From Ecdyonurus torrentis (taxonomy: Eukaryota > Arthropoda > Insecta > Ephemeroptera > Heptageniidae), in contig OX439132.1 in assembly GCA_949318235.1 (NCBI GenBank), positions 22,876,542 to 22,940,541 on the forward strand: a stretch of DNA of 64,000 nucleotides. Direction: 5' to 3'. The notes beneath the pieces are model-generated. The model saw only the letters and a list, made by a program, of their open reading frames with translations, did not search any database and was not told the DNA's origin. The stretch's first letter is position 1, and the number at the start of each line of letters is the position of its first letter. Of the stretch, positions 23,401 through 45,925 are shown piece after piece. Made by a program: the position numbers and the translations under genes.

Positions 23401-24010
23401 CTTGTGAATAAAGACTGTTGTTGAGAGAAAGGAGAAACAATATGATAATTATTGTTCTTATTGTTGTCTGCACATTTTGTGTTTGTTGGCTGTTTGCTTC
23501 AAATCTACATGTGTAATTTAAACTCACTGAAATTTCTTTTACATACTTCTTTTTGTATTTCTTATTAGTGTACTAATATAATATCATTTTTTTAGGCTTA
23601 AATAATAATAAATATCTTTTGAAAACTAAAGTTTTGAATATTGTTTCATCTATAATTTAAGTCATAATAATTATTAGCTATATGGGAAATAATGAAATAA
23701 AAAAATATCTTTTTTGCATTTTATAATATATTTATTAATAATAATCACAAATATTGTACACAACATATCATGCTATGAATGGCATGATTATAACTTTCTG
23801 TTTGGGAGAAGAAATAAATGTTACAGAATACTTTATCATTGTAAATTATCTGTAGCTTCTACAATAATTTTTAAGGAAATTTTAATAAAATTGACTTGTT
23901 TTTTATAGCATTAACAAGTTAATTAAAAAGTTGAAGCACTTTTTCTCCTATTTTTTTAGTAAGAAAAAAAGGTTTTTACTTTTTCGTTTTATTCAAATTT
24001 GATTTGATTT

Positions 24011-24043
<33 letters not shown>

Positions 24044-24281
24044 CTGGAATTTATTTAAGTTCCATAAGTTTTTAATACAGTTTATCAAAGTATTATTATA
24101 GTAACTACTTTTATATTACAACACACAGGAATCTTTAATATTGTGAAATATTTATATATGTATGTTAGTCATGCATTAGGAAATTCATTTATCAGCATGC
24201 AATTTTCAAGACGATATATTATACTTTATATATTTTCAAATACATATTTATCATAGTACATTATATATCTCCGTGTTTTAC

Positions 24282-24316
<35 letters not shown>

Positions 24317-25754
24317 AGAATACAACATTTACTTTTATTTTTTTACCTTTCACCAGGTAAGTGTAGCAATATTGTATTTGAATGTTAATTATGTCCCTCA
24401 TAAACTTGCCGTATATTTTTTTCATACAGAATTAGACTTGGGAAATCTATTGGCTATAAAGTTGTTTTGTAGCATTGAAGCATGTACATAATTTCTGAAA
24501 TATCCAGTATACATATATATGAGGCTTTTACAAAAGGCTTACAAATGTTATCTCTTACAATGAAGATCCAGCTCCATTGTATGTATGTATGTATTATTTA
24601 ACTTCTACTTATGCCAAAAACAGTCAGAATTTTGTGAAAACATGATGGAAGTAAAAAAATAGTTCTTATTACACATACTAGTTGCTTATTTTGATTTTAA
24701 TATATTTTTTTGTTCTTTTTGTATTCTGTGGCCCCCAAATTTACAAAAAAAAAGATACCCTTCTTCTTCTTCCTTTTTTTTATTTTGAGCTGCCTAAAAT
24801 ACGTTGCATCTTTTTTTTTTTTTTTAGCTACAAATTGTGGAATATATATTATTTTACTGCTGCATATTGTTACAAAATGGAGGTCACAAATTAAAATTAG
24901 AGGGTATAATAAAGCTGTTTCCAAAATCAAACAATCCAAAACTCTTGTACACAGTAGATGTATAGAACTAGAAAGGAATGCCACTGATATGTTCCATTAA
25001 AAAATTTATGGAAAAAAAATAGAAAGGATTGTGAAAAACTAATGATGCGTATAAGCTTGGTGAAATTGGTTGGGATACATCAGAAATGTGAAGAGAAATT
25101 TAATGTCGGTGGTGAAGACCTAATCTCCTTTCAAGTTAATTCTCTGTTTTCAGTGTGTGGGATGGAAATTTAATGCCTTGGAGAAAAGTTATCCCCCTCC
25201 CCCAATAATCACCAAGCTGTGAATATGGTGTCCTTTATTTGCTAATAATTATTTGTTTGCAAATGAAACGATATATGAAACCAACAGTGAAGAGATGTTC
25301 CATAATGTTAGTGAAAAATCATGATAGCACAGAGATAAAGGCCACAATAAAAAATGGATTGTAAGCATGCTTTTGTTGTTACTTTCAGACATCAAGCCTG
25401 TAATAACTGATAAAAGCACACACCTCTGTACAAAAGTTATCAAATGTTTTGTATAGACAACCCCGTAACCACGCTGTGCTATCATTATGAGATAACGTAG
25501 CGACCACCGCAGCCCCGTTTAAAAACTTTTGTCCATAGTAATTTTTTTTTTTTTTTTTTTTTTTTTTATCTTGTTGCCAGCAAGATTTTTCACCAAACTT
25601 TAAGACAAACCATCACTATAATAAGGCCCTTGTTGGTTTCCTCTATTTTTATTATTATTATATACAAAACCGTGATGGTTTCTCTTCTTTAATTTATCAT
25701 ATAAATTAATTTTTATATTTTGCAAACATAAATTATATCTGTGATTTTTGTATT
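23401..25754. other. USP14 3' region and AT-rich intergenic DNA
   Basis: Polyadenylation-type AATAAA motifs follow the USP14 stop. Beyond that are poly(T) runs (for example near 24015-24039 and 24284-24314). At about 25563-25690 there is a MITE fragment (TTGCCAGCAAGATTTTTCAC, AAGGCCCTTGTTGGTTTCCT, AACCGTGATGGTTTC). No further gene is seen. Confidence 0.5.
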
Positions 25755-26456
25755 GCAATAGACCACTTGCAATGAACGAATCTTTTTTGAATTTGAATTT
25801 CAAACGGCATTGTTGCACAAATTAAGTGAAAGATTTGCAAATCTGGCCGAACGTTATGGGAAAAAGAGGTAATTTCAAAAGCTCATAATTTAAAAACTAT
25901 ACAATGTCATGAAATAAAAAAAGTATCCAGATGTTTGTAAACATCTTATTTTTTATATTCCAGAAGCTGGACGTTTTACTATGTTTTATTTTTAGTAAAA
26001 CCCTTTTTTGAAAATGTTGTGATGGTCACCCTCGCTGAGCGGCCGAACTGCTCAATTGTTAAATACGAGGAAAATGGTGTTTGTTATCTCTCGATTTAAA
26101 TGCTGAAAAATACAGCTACATAATAATATGATATACTAAAAGAAAGGTAATTTTATGAGGATTCTAAATATTTCATTTGTTTTGCTATACAATAACTTAT
26201 TGTGGAGAAAATTGTTAAAACTCAACAGCACTTTTTGAAATTGTGGCACAAAATCACTTTTTTGTATTATCACTATTTTTAGGGGGAGGTGGGTTAAATT
26301 GCAGATATTTGTGTAAACCTAAAGCGAGCTTAAATATTTTCACACAAAAATGAGACTTGCGTTGGTTTCATCGCTCTAGGTCAATTATTAAGAAAGCTGA
26401 AAATCAGAAGTGGAGTCGCACGTGAATACTGTACAGTATACTGTAATATCAGACGA

Positions 26457-26487
<31 letters not shown>

Positions 26488-28282
26488 CTTCCTTCTACTT
26501 CTTTTTCTTGCTGATAGAAATAATAGACTTTTTTAGGAAATAATATTATGATATTATTTAAACCACAGTTTTTTAAACGTGTTTTGAAAAGTACAATATT
26601 TGTAACTTGTAACCCATCATCACAGAAAAAAAAGGAGGAAAAAAAGGAGAGTGACAAAAAAAAAAAAATATATATATATATTTTTTTTATAATTCTTACT
26701 GCATTTTAACTCTGCAAATGTATTATTATATATTGATTTTTTTAATGGATCTTATCGGCATAGCGCGCTAGCCAATCACAAAATAAAGCGTGGAAAAAAA
26801 AAAAAAAAAAAAAAAAACAGGACGCACGACGAAATAATTGTATTGCGGCACTGTTAACTTAACATTCTGTTGAGTTGAGAACTATAATGTTTGAAGAGAC
26901 CAGAAATATTTAAATAGGGAATATAGCTTAATTTTTTTATGATTTATGCAAAAAAAAAAAAAATAATAAATTAATGTTCATTATTATTCAAATAAACACA
27001 AGCAGTCATTTTTAGTTTGCCATTACAGCTTCAAATAAAGAATTTCTTTATTTTTCTTCTGTTTCTGGTTTTATTGTAGACATGATATAGGTAAAAAAAA
27101 AAAAAGATTGTAAGTTAATTTTTAATTTTTTTTTTATACAAAATAAAATACTGTAAATAATAATTTAAATAAAAGTTTGGCTGCGCGGTTTGAAAAATAT
27201 GCAAGTTATCAAAAAAAGTTAAAATAAAAAATAAATCTAATATTCTATCTAGTACTATATTAAAATAAGCCTTCGAATGCCTACTTTTTTATATATATAT
27301 ATATTTTTTTTAACTTGCATATTTTTCAAACCGCGCAGCCAAACTTTCTAATCGTGGCGCCAATGAGTGCCAGTTTTCTCTCCCCAGCTACCCCAGTTTT
27401 AAGTTTAGCCTTTTGAAATTTAACACCCATATAACCTAGCTAATGTGTGATAAAGAAATATGTATTTTAAATTTTCAAAATAATTTCTTTCTAACCGAAG
27501 TTATATAGGCGCATACATGTTGAGCGTGAAAATTTTCATATTATTCGGGTTGACGCAAGCGTTTTTGAGAGGAGTTAGTTTAATATTTAAATTATTATTT
27601 ACAGTATTTTATTTTGTATAAAAAAAATATTAAAAATTAACTTACAATTTTTTTTTTTTTTACCTATATCATGTCTACAATAAAACCAGAAACAGAAGAA
27701 AAATAAAGAAATTCTTTATTTGAAGCTGTAATGGCAAACTAAAAATGACTGCTTGTGTTTATTTGAATAATAATGAACATTAATTTATTATTTTTTTTTT
27801 TTTTTGCATAAATCATAAAAAAATTAAGCTATATTCCCTATTTAAATATTTCTGGTCTCTTCAAACATTATAGTTCTCAACTCAACAGAATGTTAAGTTA
27901 ACAGTGCCGCAATGCAATTCTATTATAAAGGGTATACAATTATTTCGTCGTGCGTCCTGTTTTTTTTTTTTTTTTTTTTCCACGCTTTATTTTGTGATTG
28001 GCTAGCGCGCTATGCCGATAAGATCCATTAAAAAAATCAATATATAATAATACATTTGCAGAGTTAAAATGCAGTAAGAATTATAAAAAATATATATATA
28101 TATATTTTTTTTTTGTCACTCTCCTTTTTCTCCTCCTTTTTTTTCTGTGATGATGGGTTACAAGTTACAAATATTGTACTTTTCAAAACACGTTTAAAAA
28201 ACTGTGGTTTAAATAATATCATAATATTATTTCCTAAAAAAGTCTATTATTTCTATCAGCAAGAAAAAGAAGTAGAAGGAAG

Positions 28283-28317
<35 letters not shown>

Positions 28318-29007
28318 GTCTGATATTACAGTATACTGTACAGTATTCACGTGCGACTCCACTTCTGATTTTCAGCTTTCTTAATAATTGACCTAGAGCG
28401 ATGAAACCAACGCAAGTCTCATTTTTGTGTGAAAATATTTAAGCTCGCTTTAGGTTTACACAAATATCTGCAATTTAACCCACCTCCCCCTAAAAATAGT
28501 GATAATACAAAAAAGTGATTTTGTGCCACAATTTCAAAAAGTGCTGTTGAGTTTTAACAATTTTCTCCACAATAAGTTATTGTATAGCAAAACAAATGAA
28601 ATATTTAGAATCCTCATAAAATTACCTTTCTTTTAGTATATCATATTATTATGTAGCTGTATTTTTCAGCATTTAAATCGAGAGATAACAAACACCATTT
28701 TCCTCGTATTTAACAATTGAGCAGTTCGGCCGCTCAGCGAGGGTGACCATCACAACATTTTCAAAAAAGGGTTTTACTAAAAATAAAACATAGTAAAACG
28801 TCCAGCTTCTGGAATATAAAAAATAAGATGTTTACAAACATCTGGATACTTTTTTTATTTCATGACATTGTATAGTTTTTAAATTATGAGCTTTTGAAAT
28901 TACCTCTTTTTCCCATAACGTTCGGCCAGATTTGCAAATCTTTCACTTAATTTGTGCAACAATGATTTTTGAAACAGCCGTTACATTTCATTGAAAGTGG
29001 TCAATTG
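25755..29007. repeat. 3.25-kb near-perfect palindrome between convergent genes
   Basis: The left arm (25755-27208) and right arm (27311-29007) are inverse copies around a roughly 100-bp AT-rich loop. Checks include TTTGCAAATCTGGCCGAACG near 25844 against its inverse near 28920, GACGCACGACGAAATAATTG near 26821 against 27940, and TTTGGCTGCGCGGTTTG near 27176 against 27325. The right arm has about 236 bp (27347-27583) absent from the left, and a roughly 25-bp extra piece near 27920. The ends are TAGACCACTTGCAATGAAC and its imperfect inverse. No protein homology is evident in either arm. It lies between the 3' ends of USP14 and Src42A. It could be a large foldback element or a local inverted duplication. 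Confidence 0.85.
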
Positions 29008-29655
29008 ATTATTAACTTTATAAAAAGATTATAGTTTGAAAATAATTATGTAATATTATAAAAAACAAATACAAAAAGTATGAAAAAAATACTGTTTTAA
29101 AAAAGTGCAAATATTGTTTGTGCCTTGAATGATAGCAAGTTTGTCTTTTGATGAAGAAAAAAAAAATGTCATGTCATGCCTAGTGTGTTGTATAAATTGA
29201 AATAATGAGCATTCTTTTTATTATATAGTTTTGTATACACAATATTATTTAGGTTATCATAGTACATAGTCAATATATTATGTTTATGGAGTAATCTTAT
29301 ATATGTGTTATAATAAGTTCCAATATAATTATTATTATGTACAAAGTTGTTCAAGGGAAATGACTATTTTTTTTTATTTGAGAAAAATATAGCAATATAG
29401 ACTATAAAGAAAGAAATAAAGCAACATAATATACTTAAAGAAAAGGCACATACAAACCAATAATCCATAGGCTGTCAAAATAAGAAAATAATTTTTAAAT
29501 GTTAGCTTTTAATAATTTGAAAAGTGTTATATTTATATAGTGTCAAAAATACTGATGTCTATTTAAGCTCTTAACTTGGTAAATGACTACTTCTTTGCAT
29601 GATGGTTCTATACCATGCAAGTATAATTTGTATTAGCATTTCTATCCAATATAGG

Positions 29656-30285
29656 TACACTCCTGGACAACATAATATACTTAACATTAAAGACAATACC
29701 CCTTCCTAAAGAAAACGGCAAAAATACGTCAGGTAAGAGCAGCGTTGCCAAATACTCTGAAAATCATGATTGGATTCTTTAGGAAGCGACATCGTCTTTG
29801 ATGTTAAAGGGGTAGTCAACAATGGCTTTTGTAATAGGGATCATCATGTTTTTAAACCTCCCAAAAACGCGATCTCAAAATTGTAAATATTTTACGTACT
29901 GAGAGCAAAAGCCGTTTAGCAACCCCAGTCCTACGTCAAGGCTAAGACTTGCTCTCATGCTAGCTTGGCACGAGCTGGAGTTACTCATTATCTTTTCATA
30001 AATTATTTTACTGTAGCCTGTAGTTGTAAAAATATTTTATATACTTAAAATATTACGTCAAGTAGCGAGAGCAAAAGTAAGAGTAACTCACGCTTGAGTC
30101 TAACTAGCGTGAGAGCAAGTTGTAGCTGTGACGTAGGTTCAGAGTCACTAAATGGCCTTTGCTCTCAATGCTTTGATATTTACAACTTTGAGATCGCGTT
30201 TTTTGGGAGGTTTAATAGCTTGATACTCACTATTAAAAAATCCATTGTTGACTACCCCTTTAACTTTATGTTGTCCGAAAGTGTA
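29656..30285. mobile_element. Nested inverted-repeat elements
   Basis: The outer ends read TACACTCCTGGACAACATAA at the left and the inverse of TACACTTTCGGACAACATAA at the right. Inside are two further inverted repeats: a hairpin at about 29684-29805 (TTAAAGACAATACCCCTTCC against its inverse ending in TCTTTGATGTTAA), and a larger one at 29805-30262 (AAAGGGGTAGTCAACAATGG, CTCCCAAAAACGCGATCTCA). All parts are non-coding. The layout suggests insertion of one MITE into another. Confidence 0.65.
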
Positions 30286-30684
30286 ATTTTTGATCTTGTG
30301 GTATGACAACACGATGTTCTGCCACACCAAAAAGCACATATTTTTCCCTAACCTGTTGCATAACGCATCTCATGTATAACAATATCTTGTTCTCAGGCAC
30401 ACGAGCATTGACAAAGATTACTTTTTTTCAACATCCTTTAATATATAAACTCATCTAATGTTAATCATTTTCAATTGATTAGAATCATAATGAGAGGAGA
30501 GAGAAGAAGTGATTTTGTCATGAATTTATACTTGTCTGCCTAGAAGTGATAATCTGTGTATTACGATGAATGCGTTAAAATGAATTATGAAACTTTGCTA
30601 TATTGATGGAAATGCTTATACATCACAAGCTGGAAATTTTATTTTATTTGAAAAAAGATATTTTGACAGCCAAAAGATGTACAC

Positions 30685-30723
<39 letters not shown>

Positions 30724-31376
30724 TTGTCTAATATGGCATTTAGGAATATACATTAAAAAAAAGTTATTATTATCAATACTTTAAATTGAAAATCTCACTT
30801 TTTTTTTCTTTTTCTTTTTCATTTTTAATCCACTCTTATACACATTCACACAAATATTTTTTCTTTTAAACTGAAGCAAATAACTATTGATTCCCGTAAC
30901 CCAAATAGAGGAAAAGAAATTAACACTTTTCTTTATTAATAAATTCATAATGGGTTTGTTTAAAAATTAGTATCAAAAGTCATTAAGAAATTTTCAATTT
31001 ACTTAAATTAAATGCACTAGTCAATAAAATGATAATAACTGACCACAGTCTTGAATATTATCTTATTAATATTCAGATAATATATAAGTCTTTATTCTTT
31101 TTTTATGTATGTAAAAAAAGAGAGAACATTATAATACGATATATTTCAGCACTGATGAACTGATAACACTGGAAATAAATCTGTTATAACTATTTATATA
31201 TATTTCAAAAAAATACTCAACATTACATTGAGTCTTTTTTTTATTATTATTATTATTTTTATTTATTTTTTTTTATTTTTTTTTAATATTGCTGTGTATT
31301 GAGTGTAGCAGTCTTTAATATGTTACTTTACGCAGCGTGCATGTGTATTTCGAGGCATGGTGCTGCGAAGCGTGTC

Positions 31377-40219
<8,843 letters not shown>

Positions 40220-41060
40220 TTTTAGTCCTTTTATTTTTTAACTTTTTTAAACTGTACGGATTCTCCTTTGGAGCGACACCTTTACAATTTTTATGCTTAG
40301 CATGTCACAGCTTAGTTAATAAGGAATACCTATGACCTTTAATGTTGAAATTATTTATGAATGCAAATTGTAACAAGGAATGTATGGGGGGTGATAAGGA
40401 AGAGCACAATAGTTTAAAAGGATGTGGTAGTTGATCTGGTGACAATGGTATGGTGTGTGTATCATTTGAAGGATACGATAATGGAATGACAGGTCAAATG
40501 TTTTTTCACGCCAAACCTGTGAATTACTTCCAAGAAGACTAATTTATATCTTCACAAATACCTTAATAATATTTGTAATAAACAATGTAACAAATTAAGA
40601 TAATTTCGAAAGAAACTTGATGTTATTTTCAATTTGAAATTAGTTTTCTGCTCAACTTCACAGCTGTCACCTGCACATTCCTGTAACTTTCACTCAATAG
40701 TTTTCATCTTTTTAGCACTTCACTTCACAAAAGTACGTATCAGTTATATCTTAAATATATTCAAGATTTAGTATTCAAGTTTTAAAACCATTTAAAATTC
40801 ATATTGACAGCAAATTACTTTACAATTCAGATTCCAATTTCGACACTTGCAAACCCATCCGCTTTGATACTATCCAAGATGGCCGCTTAAAACCAAGAAT
40901 TCCCTTCCCCTTTCTAACATGATTTCCCCTCCATTCCCCTCAACCCCCCTGGTCCCCGCCCGGTTTCATTCATTTTGTTGCGTTTTGTTGCACTCGCGCT
41001 CCCGGCACCTTTTAGCCAACCTCGTCACCTCGTCGTCACTCGTCAAGCTCGTTTCAGTTC
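40220..41060 (-). promoter_or_regulatory. Likely Src42A 5' leader and promoter region
   Basis: Directly upstream of the Src42A start codon (minus strand). The part at about 40880-41060 is richer in C and G than anything nearby, with runs of CCCCT, CCCGCCCGG and CTCGTCACCTCGTCGTCACTC on the plus strand. AAGATGGCCGC at 40878-40888 resembles a YY1-type site. No TATA box is clear. The exact start site cannot be read. Confidence 0.4.
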
Positions 41061-41505
41061 GTAGCTCGTGCAATTATAATTTTCTAAATAATTAAATTTA
41101 AAACTTCGATGCATTACACAATGCCATTCAAAACAGAAACTTTTTTTTTTTTAACTAAAATGAACAGTAAAAAAAATAAAATATAGAATTATAAATTATT
41201 AATATACAAATAGTTCAATAGTTGACATTCTATCCATTTGGTGGTGTTACTGTTATAGCTGCTTTGCTGTTTTATCATTACTATTAACAAAATTCAAAAT
41301 TAAAATTAACTTTGACAACTATAGCAGTAGTTATAGAACTGATCTTAACATTAATATAATATTATATATCTTAAATTATTTTTTATATTTGTAAATTATT
41401 TTGTTTTGTTATTTTCTGGTGCTAGTCTCGGGGTCCGATTAGGTCCTCATCTCGGAGAAGACCATTCGATCCAAAGGAGGGTTAAGCTCAAGACAGCGGT
41501 CGTTT

Positions 41506-41632
41506 CTTATCGCACTTTAGGCTCTGCCCCTGGGTTAGCGTCCATAAGTTAGCACAGTCTTAACTCTTATCACAGCAATAACAGTTTATCCGTGCTAATT
41601 TTATGGACATTATCCAGGGGCGGAGCCTTAAA
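41506..41632. repeat. MITE-sized inverted repeat
   Basis: TTAGGCTCTGCCCCTGG at about 41507-41523, then TCCATAAGTTAGCAC, is matched inverted by GTGCTAATTTTATGGACA and CCAGGGGCGGAGCCTTA ending near 41630. About 125 bp, non-coding, upstream of Src42A. Confidence 0.65.
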
Positions 41633-41792
41633 AAGCAGATAAGTATTTACCCCTGTCCTGGGCTTTAGGGACCCCAAGAGTCTGTCGCCACAGGCATGTA
41701 AACTGGTTAACTAGGTGACAAGGTGACAATTTTTACCAAACGAGTAAATAGTGAGAGAGAACAGTCAGCAAATGCTAACCTCCTGACCCAAT

Positions 41793-41901
41793 AATGCTGT
41801 TCGTAAACCCTGTTCTCTTGCACCAAAAAATGCGCATTCCATTTGAATAACCATAGACAATCATCATTTTTGGTGCAGAAAACAGGGTTTACGAACAGCA
41901 T
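41793..41901. repeat. Short inverted repeat, two-copy family (copy 1)
   Basis: Ends ATGCTGTTCGTAAACCCTGT and the inverse ACAGGGTTTACGAACAGCAT (perfect over about 20 bp). The interior is TTGCACCAAAAAATGCGCAT. A second, more diverged copy is at 50224-50332. Confidence 0.75.
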
Positions 41902-44900
41902 TTATAATTAATCCAAACCTAGATTGTATAAGTGGTAAATTAAAAAAAAAAAAAAAAATGATAGCAAAAACAAATAATGACACAATCAAAATTCAGTCGA
42001 AAAATTTATCATTGTCTTATATTTTACTTACAACGTAACACACAAAAATACATTGTCACACTAAAGAAAGTTATAATCACATACACACACGTATCTCTCA
42101 AATAATAATAATAAATATAATAAAAACTACAAGTAATCAAAAATAGGAGATTGAAAAAGGCAGCCACATGACAGTTAATAAGTTACAAATGTGTAATACA
42201 GTAAATATGGCACATGCAAGACAACATGGTGCAAATAATCAGTGTCTTAATAAATTTAAATTTTCTTGTTTGAAATATAATACCTATAATATACTCTGTC
42301 TTGTGACATTTTGGCAAAAATGTACACAGTACAAAAGAAAACTAAAATAATGCAGTCTATAATTCTTTGGCTATCTATCAAATTTTATAATCTTGTGCCT
42401 AAAACCAATCCTAGCAATATACACAAATAAAATTATAACACTGAATATACATCTTTACATTTTTAAAAAAAAAAAACAGAATACAGCACCCTGCGACAAA
42501 TGCAAAAGATTTTTTTTTTTTTACACTTATTTATATTTTACATGAAGTTTACTATAACGATGACACCTCTAAAACATTAATTACGTACTTAAAAAGTTGG
42601 TTGGGTCCAGGCACAAGTCTTGCATTACAGTGAATATGATAACATGGCATGGTTAGAACTCCACAAAGTATAATATTTATCTATATGTTGTTGTTGTTAT
42701 TATCAAGATGTTTATTGAATAATTTTAAGAAATGCAATCATTTGAGTTATCTTCAGAAATTTAAACAATGGAATTAATATGCAGTATCTGCTTTCATTTC
42801 AATAATATATATTTTTTGTTTTAATAAACTAAAATTTAATTACATCTCATTAAAACAACTCAAATAAAACCTTCACTACAGAGCTATCAGAAGACAAGTC
42901 AAATTTTTAAACTTCATAAAAAGATTCAATATATATATTTATTTATACATACATTTTTCCTCTTTATTTTTATATATTTAACCCTAAATATTTTATAGTA
43001 AAAGCAAGGTATTATAAATTACCTTTTTTTTTTTTTTTTTTTTTTTTCTTATGCAGGGGTTTATAGTTCACAAAATAGTTTATATTTTTGATACCAAAAT
43101 AATGTAACATTCCTATGGAAGTATCGAAAGTGATACTACCTATAAAAATATTAACTCCAAGAGTTTAATTGTCTATTCATACAAAGTTTAAAAATTCTGA
43201 CTTGTTGAACGACAGCATTGACATTGATTGTATAACATTAAAAGGAAAAATATGGTCTGCAACACAATCAAATTGTGTTGTTTGTGTATCTGTATAACTG
43301 TTTTCATAATGATAATAATAATATGCACATAAAGTTACAATAAAGAGACTGAATGCAAAATATTAGAGAAAATGTTAATTATATAATTTAATATCAAGTG
43401 TTTATAATTATTCCATCAAAAAGCTCGACAAATATTGTACTAAACACCGTCTAAGTAAATGCAATATCATTTTTTTATATTATACTGTATATATTATTAT
43501 AATATATCCATTTATATGCACATAATTGTTTCTTTAAACAAAAAAATTAAAAACAACAAGCAAATAGGACATCCAGTTAATTAGCACAAACAAATTAATA
43601 CATTAATAATTTCATATTTATATATTACATATATAGTTTTGTTCTATACATTATATATTTTTACAATGTACATATATCTGAAAAAATGTTTTCACAGATC
43701 ACCTTTATTATTTATTTACCTATACTCAATTTATTTCTCTCTTTCATAATCATTATTATTATTATTTTTTTTCTTCTTCTTCTTTTAACTCTGTAACTTT
43801 TCCTTGTTCAAAACAAAGGTGGAGATTCAGAAATGCAATTAAAAGTTTAAGGAGTTACGATGTATAATAATTGAGATCAATATGCCTTTATACAGATTTG
43901 ATAGATAATTGTTTTCTTCTTTCAACTACTTAAAAAAAATTTAACATTTATGCAGATATTGACAGTAATTAAGCTTTTTTATGTTATCATATATAATATT
44001 TTCTTTTGGCAACGACACACATATTTTTAACATTAGTTTTAAAAATTTTGTGCAGTACAACATATAGTGTAGTTAGTTGGAAAAAGGATAGGAAAAAAGG
44101 AATTGAAAATAGTTATTAAGTTACCAATTATATTACATCTATAGTAAAGCATTTTATAATATAATAAGAAAGAAAAGACCCAACAATGTTACATTTTCTT
44201 TCAATATTTGAATAGAACATTTTTAAGTATAAATATATTTAATTTGCAAGCAACTCCTTCAACTTTTACAACATATTAGTTATCAATCGTATTTTTTTTT
44301 CTCTTTTTAAAGCAGAATTTATTTATTTTTTATTAAAAGCAGACAAAAATATAAGAATTAGGAACTTACAGGCATGCTTAAATAAATAGGAATATTAACG
44401 TAATTATTAAAAAATAATACTTGGAATTAAAGAAAAAAATATATATAAGTGACTAGAGGAATAATGTTTTTAATACTCGTTTTCTTAACTTTTTTGTTTA
44501 TGATAATAGGGACTAGAATTAATTTTAAAAAGATTTTATAAAAAAAGTACCTTGATTTTTTTTTTTAACATATACTTTTATGTCTTATTCTATATACTTT
44601 CATTTTTGTTATAATTTAAAGGTTTTAATGTATAATATCCCTGGTATAATATCGTCATAAAATCTGTGAGGTGCTTAAAAATTGGATTTGTAAACACTCA
44701 TACAAAAATTATTTTATGGCAATATCTTTTACAGTTAATATCATTTTTTTTTTTTTATGTTTTCCTTTGTTTTATTTTTTTTTTTTTTAAATGCTCACTT
44801 TTTAAAATCATTCTATACTACGTCTTTTGTGCAATATTTAAACGATTGCTACTTCAAACGTATAAAAAATTACTAATATCTGCATCTTTTTTTTTCTTTA

Positions 44901-45925
44901 TTATTATTATTTTATTTATTTATAGTTTTTGTTATATATACTTTTTTTTTTTCATGTTTATGTTTCATTACCTATATTTGTTTAAATTTGATTGAGATTT
45001 CAACACACCCTAACTTTAGTGGAAGTCACGTAACATTGGGTTAAGGACAGGAAAATAATAATAATATAATGTTAAGTACATAGGCAGAACCAGTTTACAG
45101 TAGGTACCTCAATTGTATATTATCAAAAAACTGCACTAGTCTGGGTACTGTGATAAAAATCAAATCAAATTTTGTCACAAAAATTACATTAGATTTTTTA
45201 TTTTTTTTATTATAATTTTTTTTTAATTGATCGTTCAAGTATTTCTAGTAATTTACTGCACAGAGGCAATATTTGCAAGACTCTGTACAGTAAAATTTAT
45301 TTGGCACTAAATTTTGCTTTATGATTTACATATTTTACTCTTTGTGACCGTAAATTTTAAATTTGCTGCACAAATACAGTGGCCTGTCTTATTATATGGC
45401 CAATGTTTATGTACTTGAAATAATACTGAAAACTGAATACAGTTATGGTTATAACAATGAAGAATATGGAACATAATAATAATACTGTTGTTTTCTACAA
45501 TTAATATAAATTAATTAATTTTAAAAAATGTGAATATTATTTTTAATAATAATATGTTGTTTAAAACTTTTGTTAAGGATTCTTTTTAATAATCCTTAGA
45601 CCCGAGATGATCATTTAAATTTTGTACTCTGGCCCACTCTACAAGTTTCCCAAGAGAGTGACAGGTGGGGAAAAAAAACAAAGGAGATTTGCACTGGAGG
45701 ACAATAAATCACTTTAACAGGAAGTTACATAAAGTGGTTCTTTGGGGCATCTTTGAGTACATCTCCCAATTGACTTAAAAGTTTTCTTTATGTCAACACC
45801 AGAGAACAATACAATAAGGTAATTTAGGGAGGATTAGAAGGAGTAGTAGGATGAGGAGCAAGGAAAATTGGTACAGAGAAATATATTATGCTGCTTTAAA
45901 AAGCTCTGAAATGGACAGCATGTGT
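41902..45925. other. AT-rich stretch downstream of the MARVEL gene
   Basis: Four kilobases with no recognisable exon. It is very AT-rich, with poly(T) runs and scattered TTTATT (AATAAA on the minus strand). The part next to 45926 is likely the 3' UTR of the MARVEL-type gene; how far that extends cannot be read. Confidence 0.45.

Noticed and set aside
28113..28391. 92-codon open frame in the large palindrome
   Set aside because: It runs through a poly(A) tract coding for lysines and has no counterpart of protein character in the other arm.
44666..44995. 109-codon Phe-rich frame
   Set aside because: Built from T runs; no domain, and typical of AT-rich noncoding DNA.
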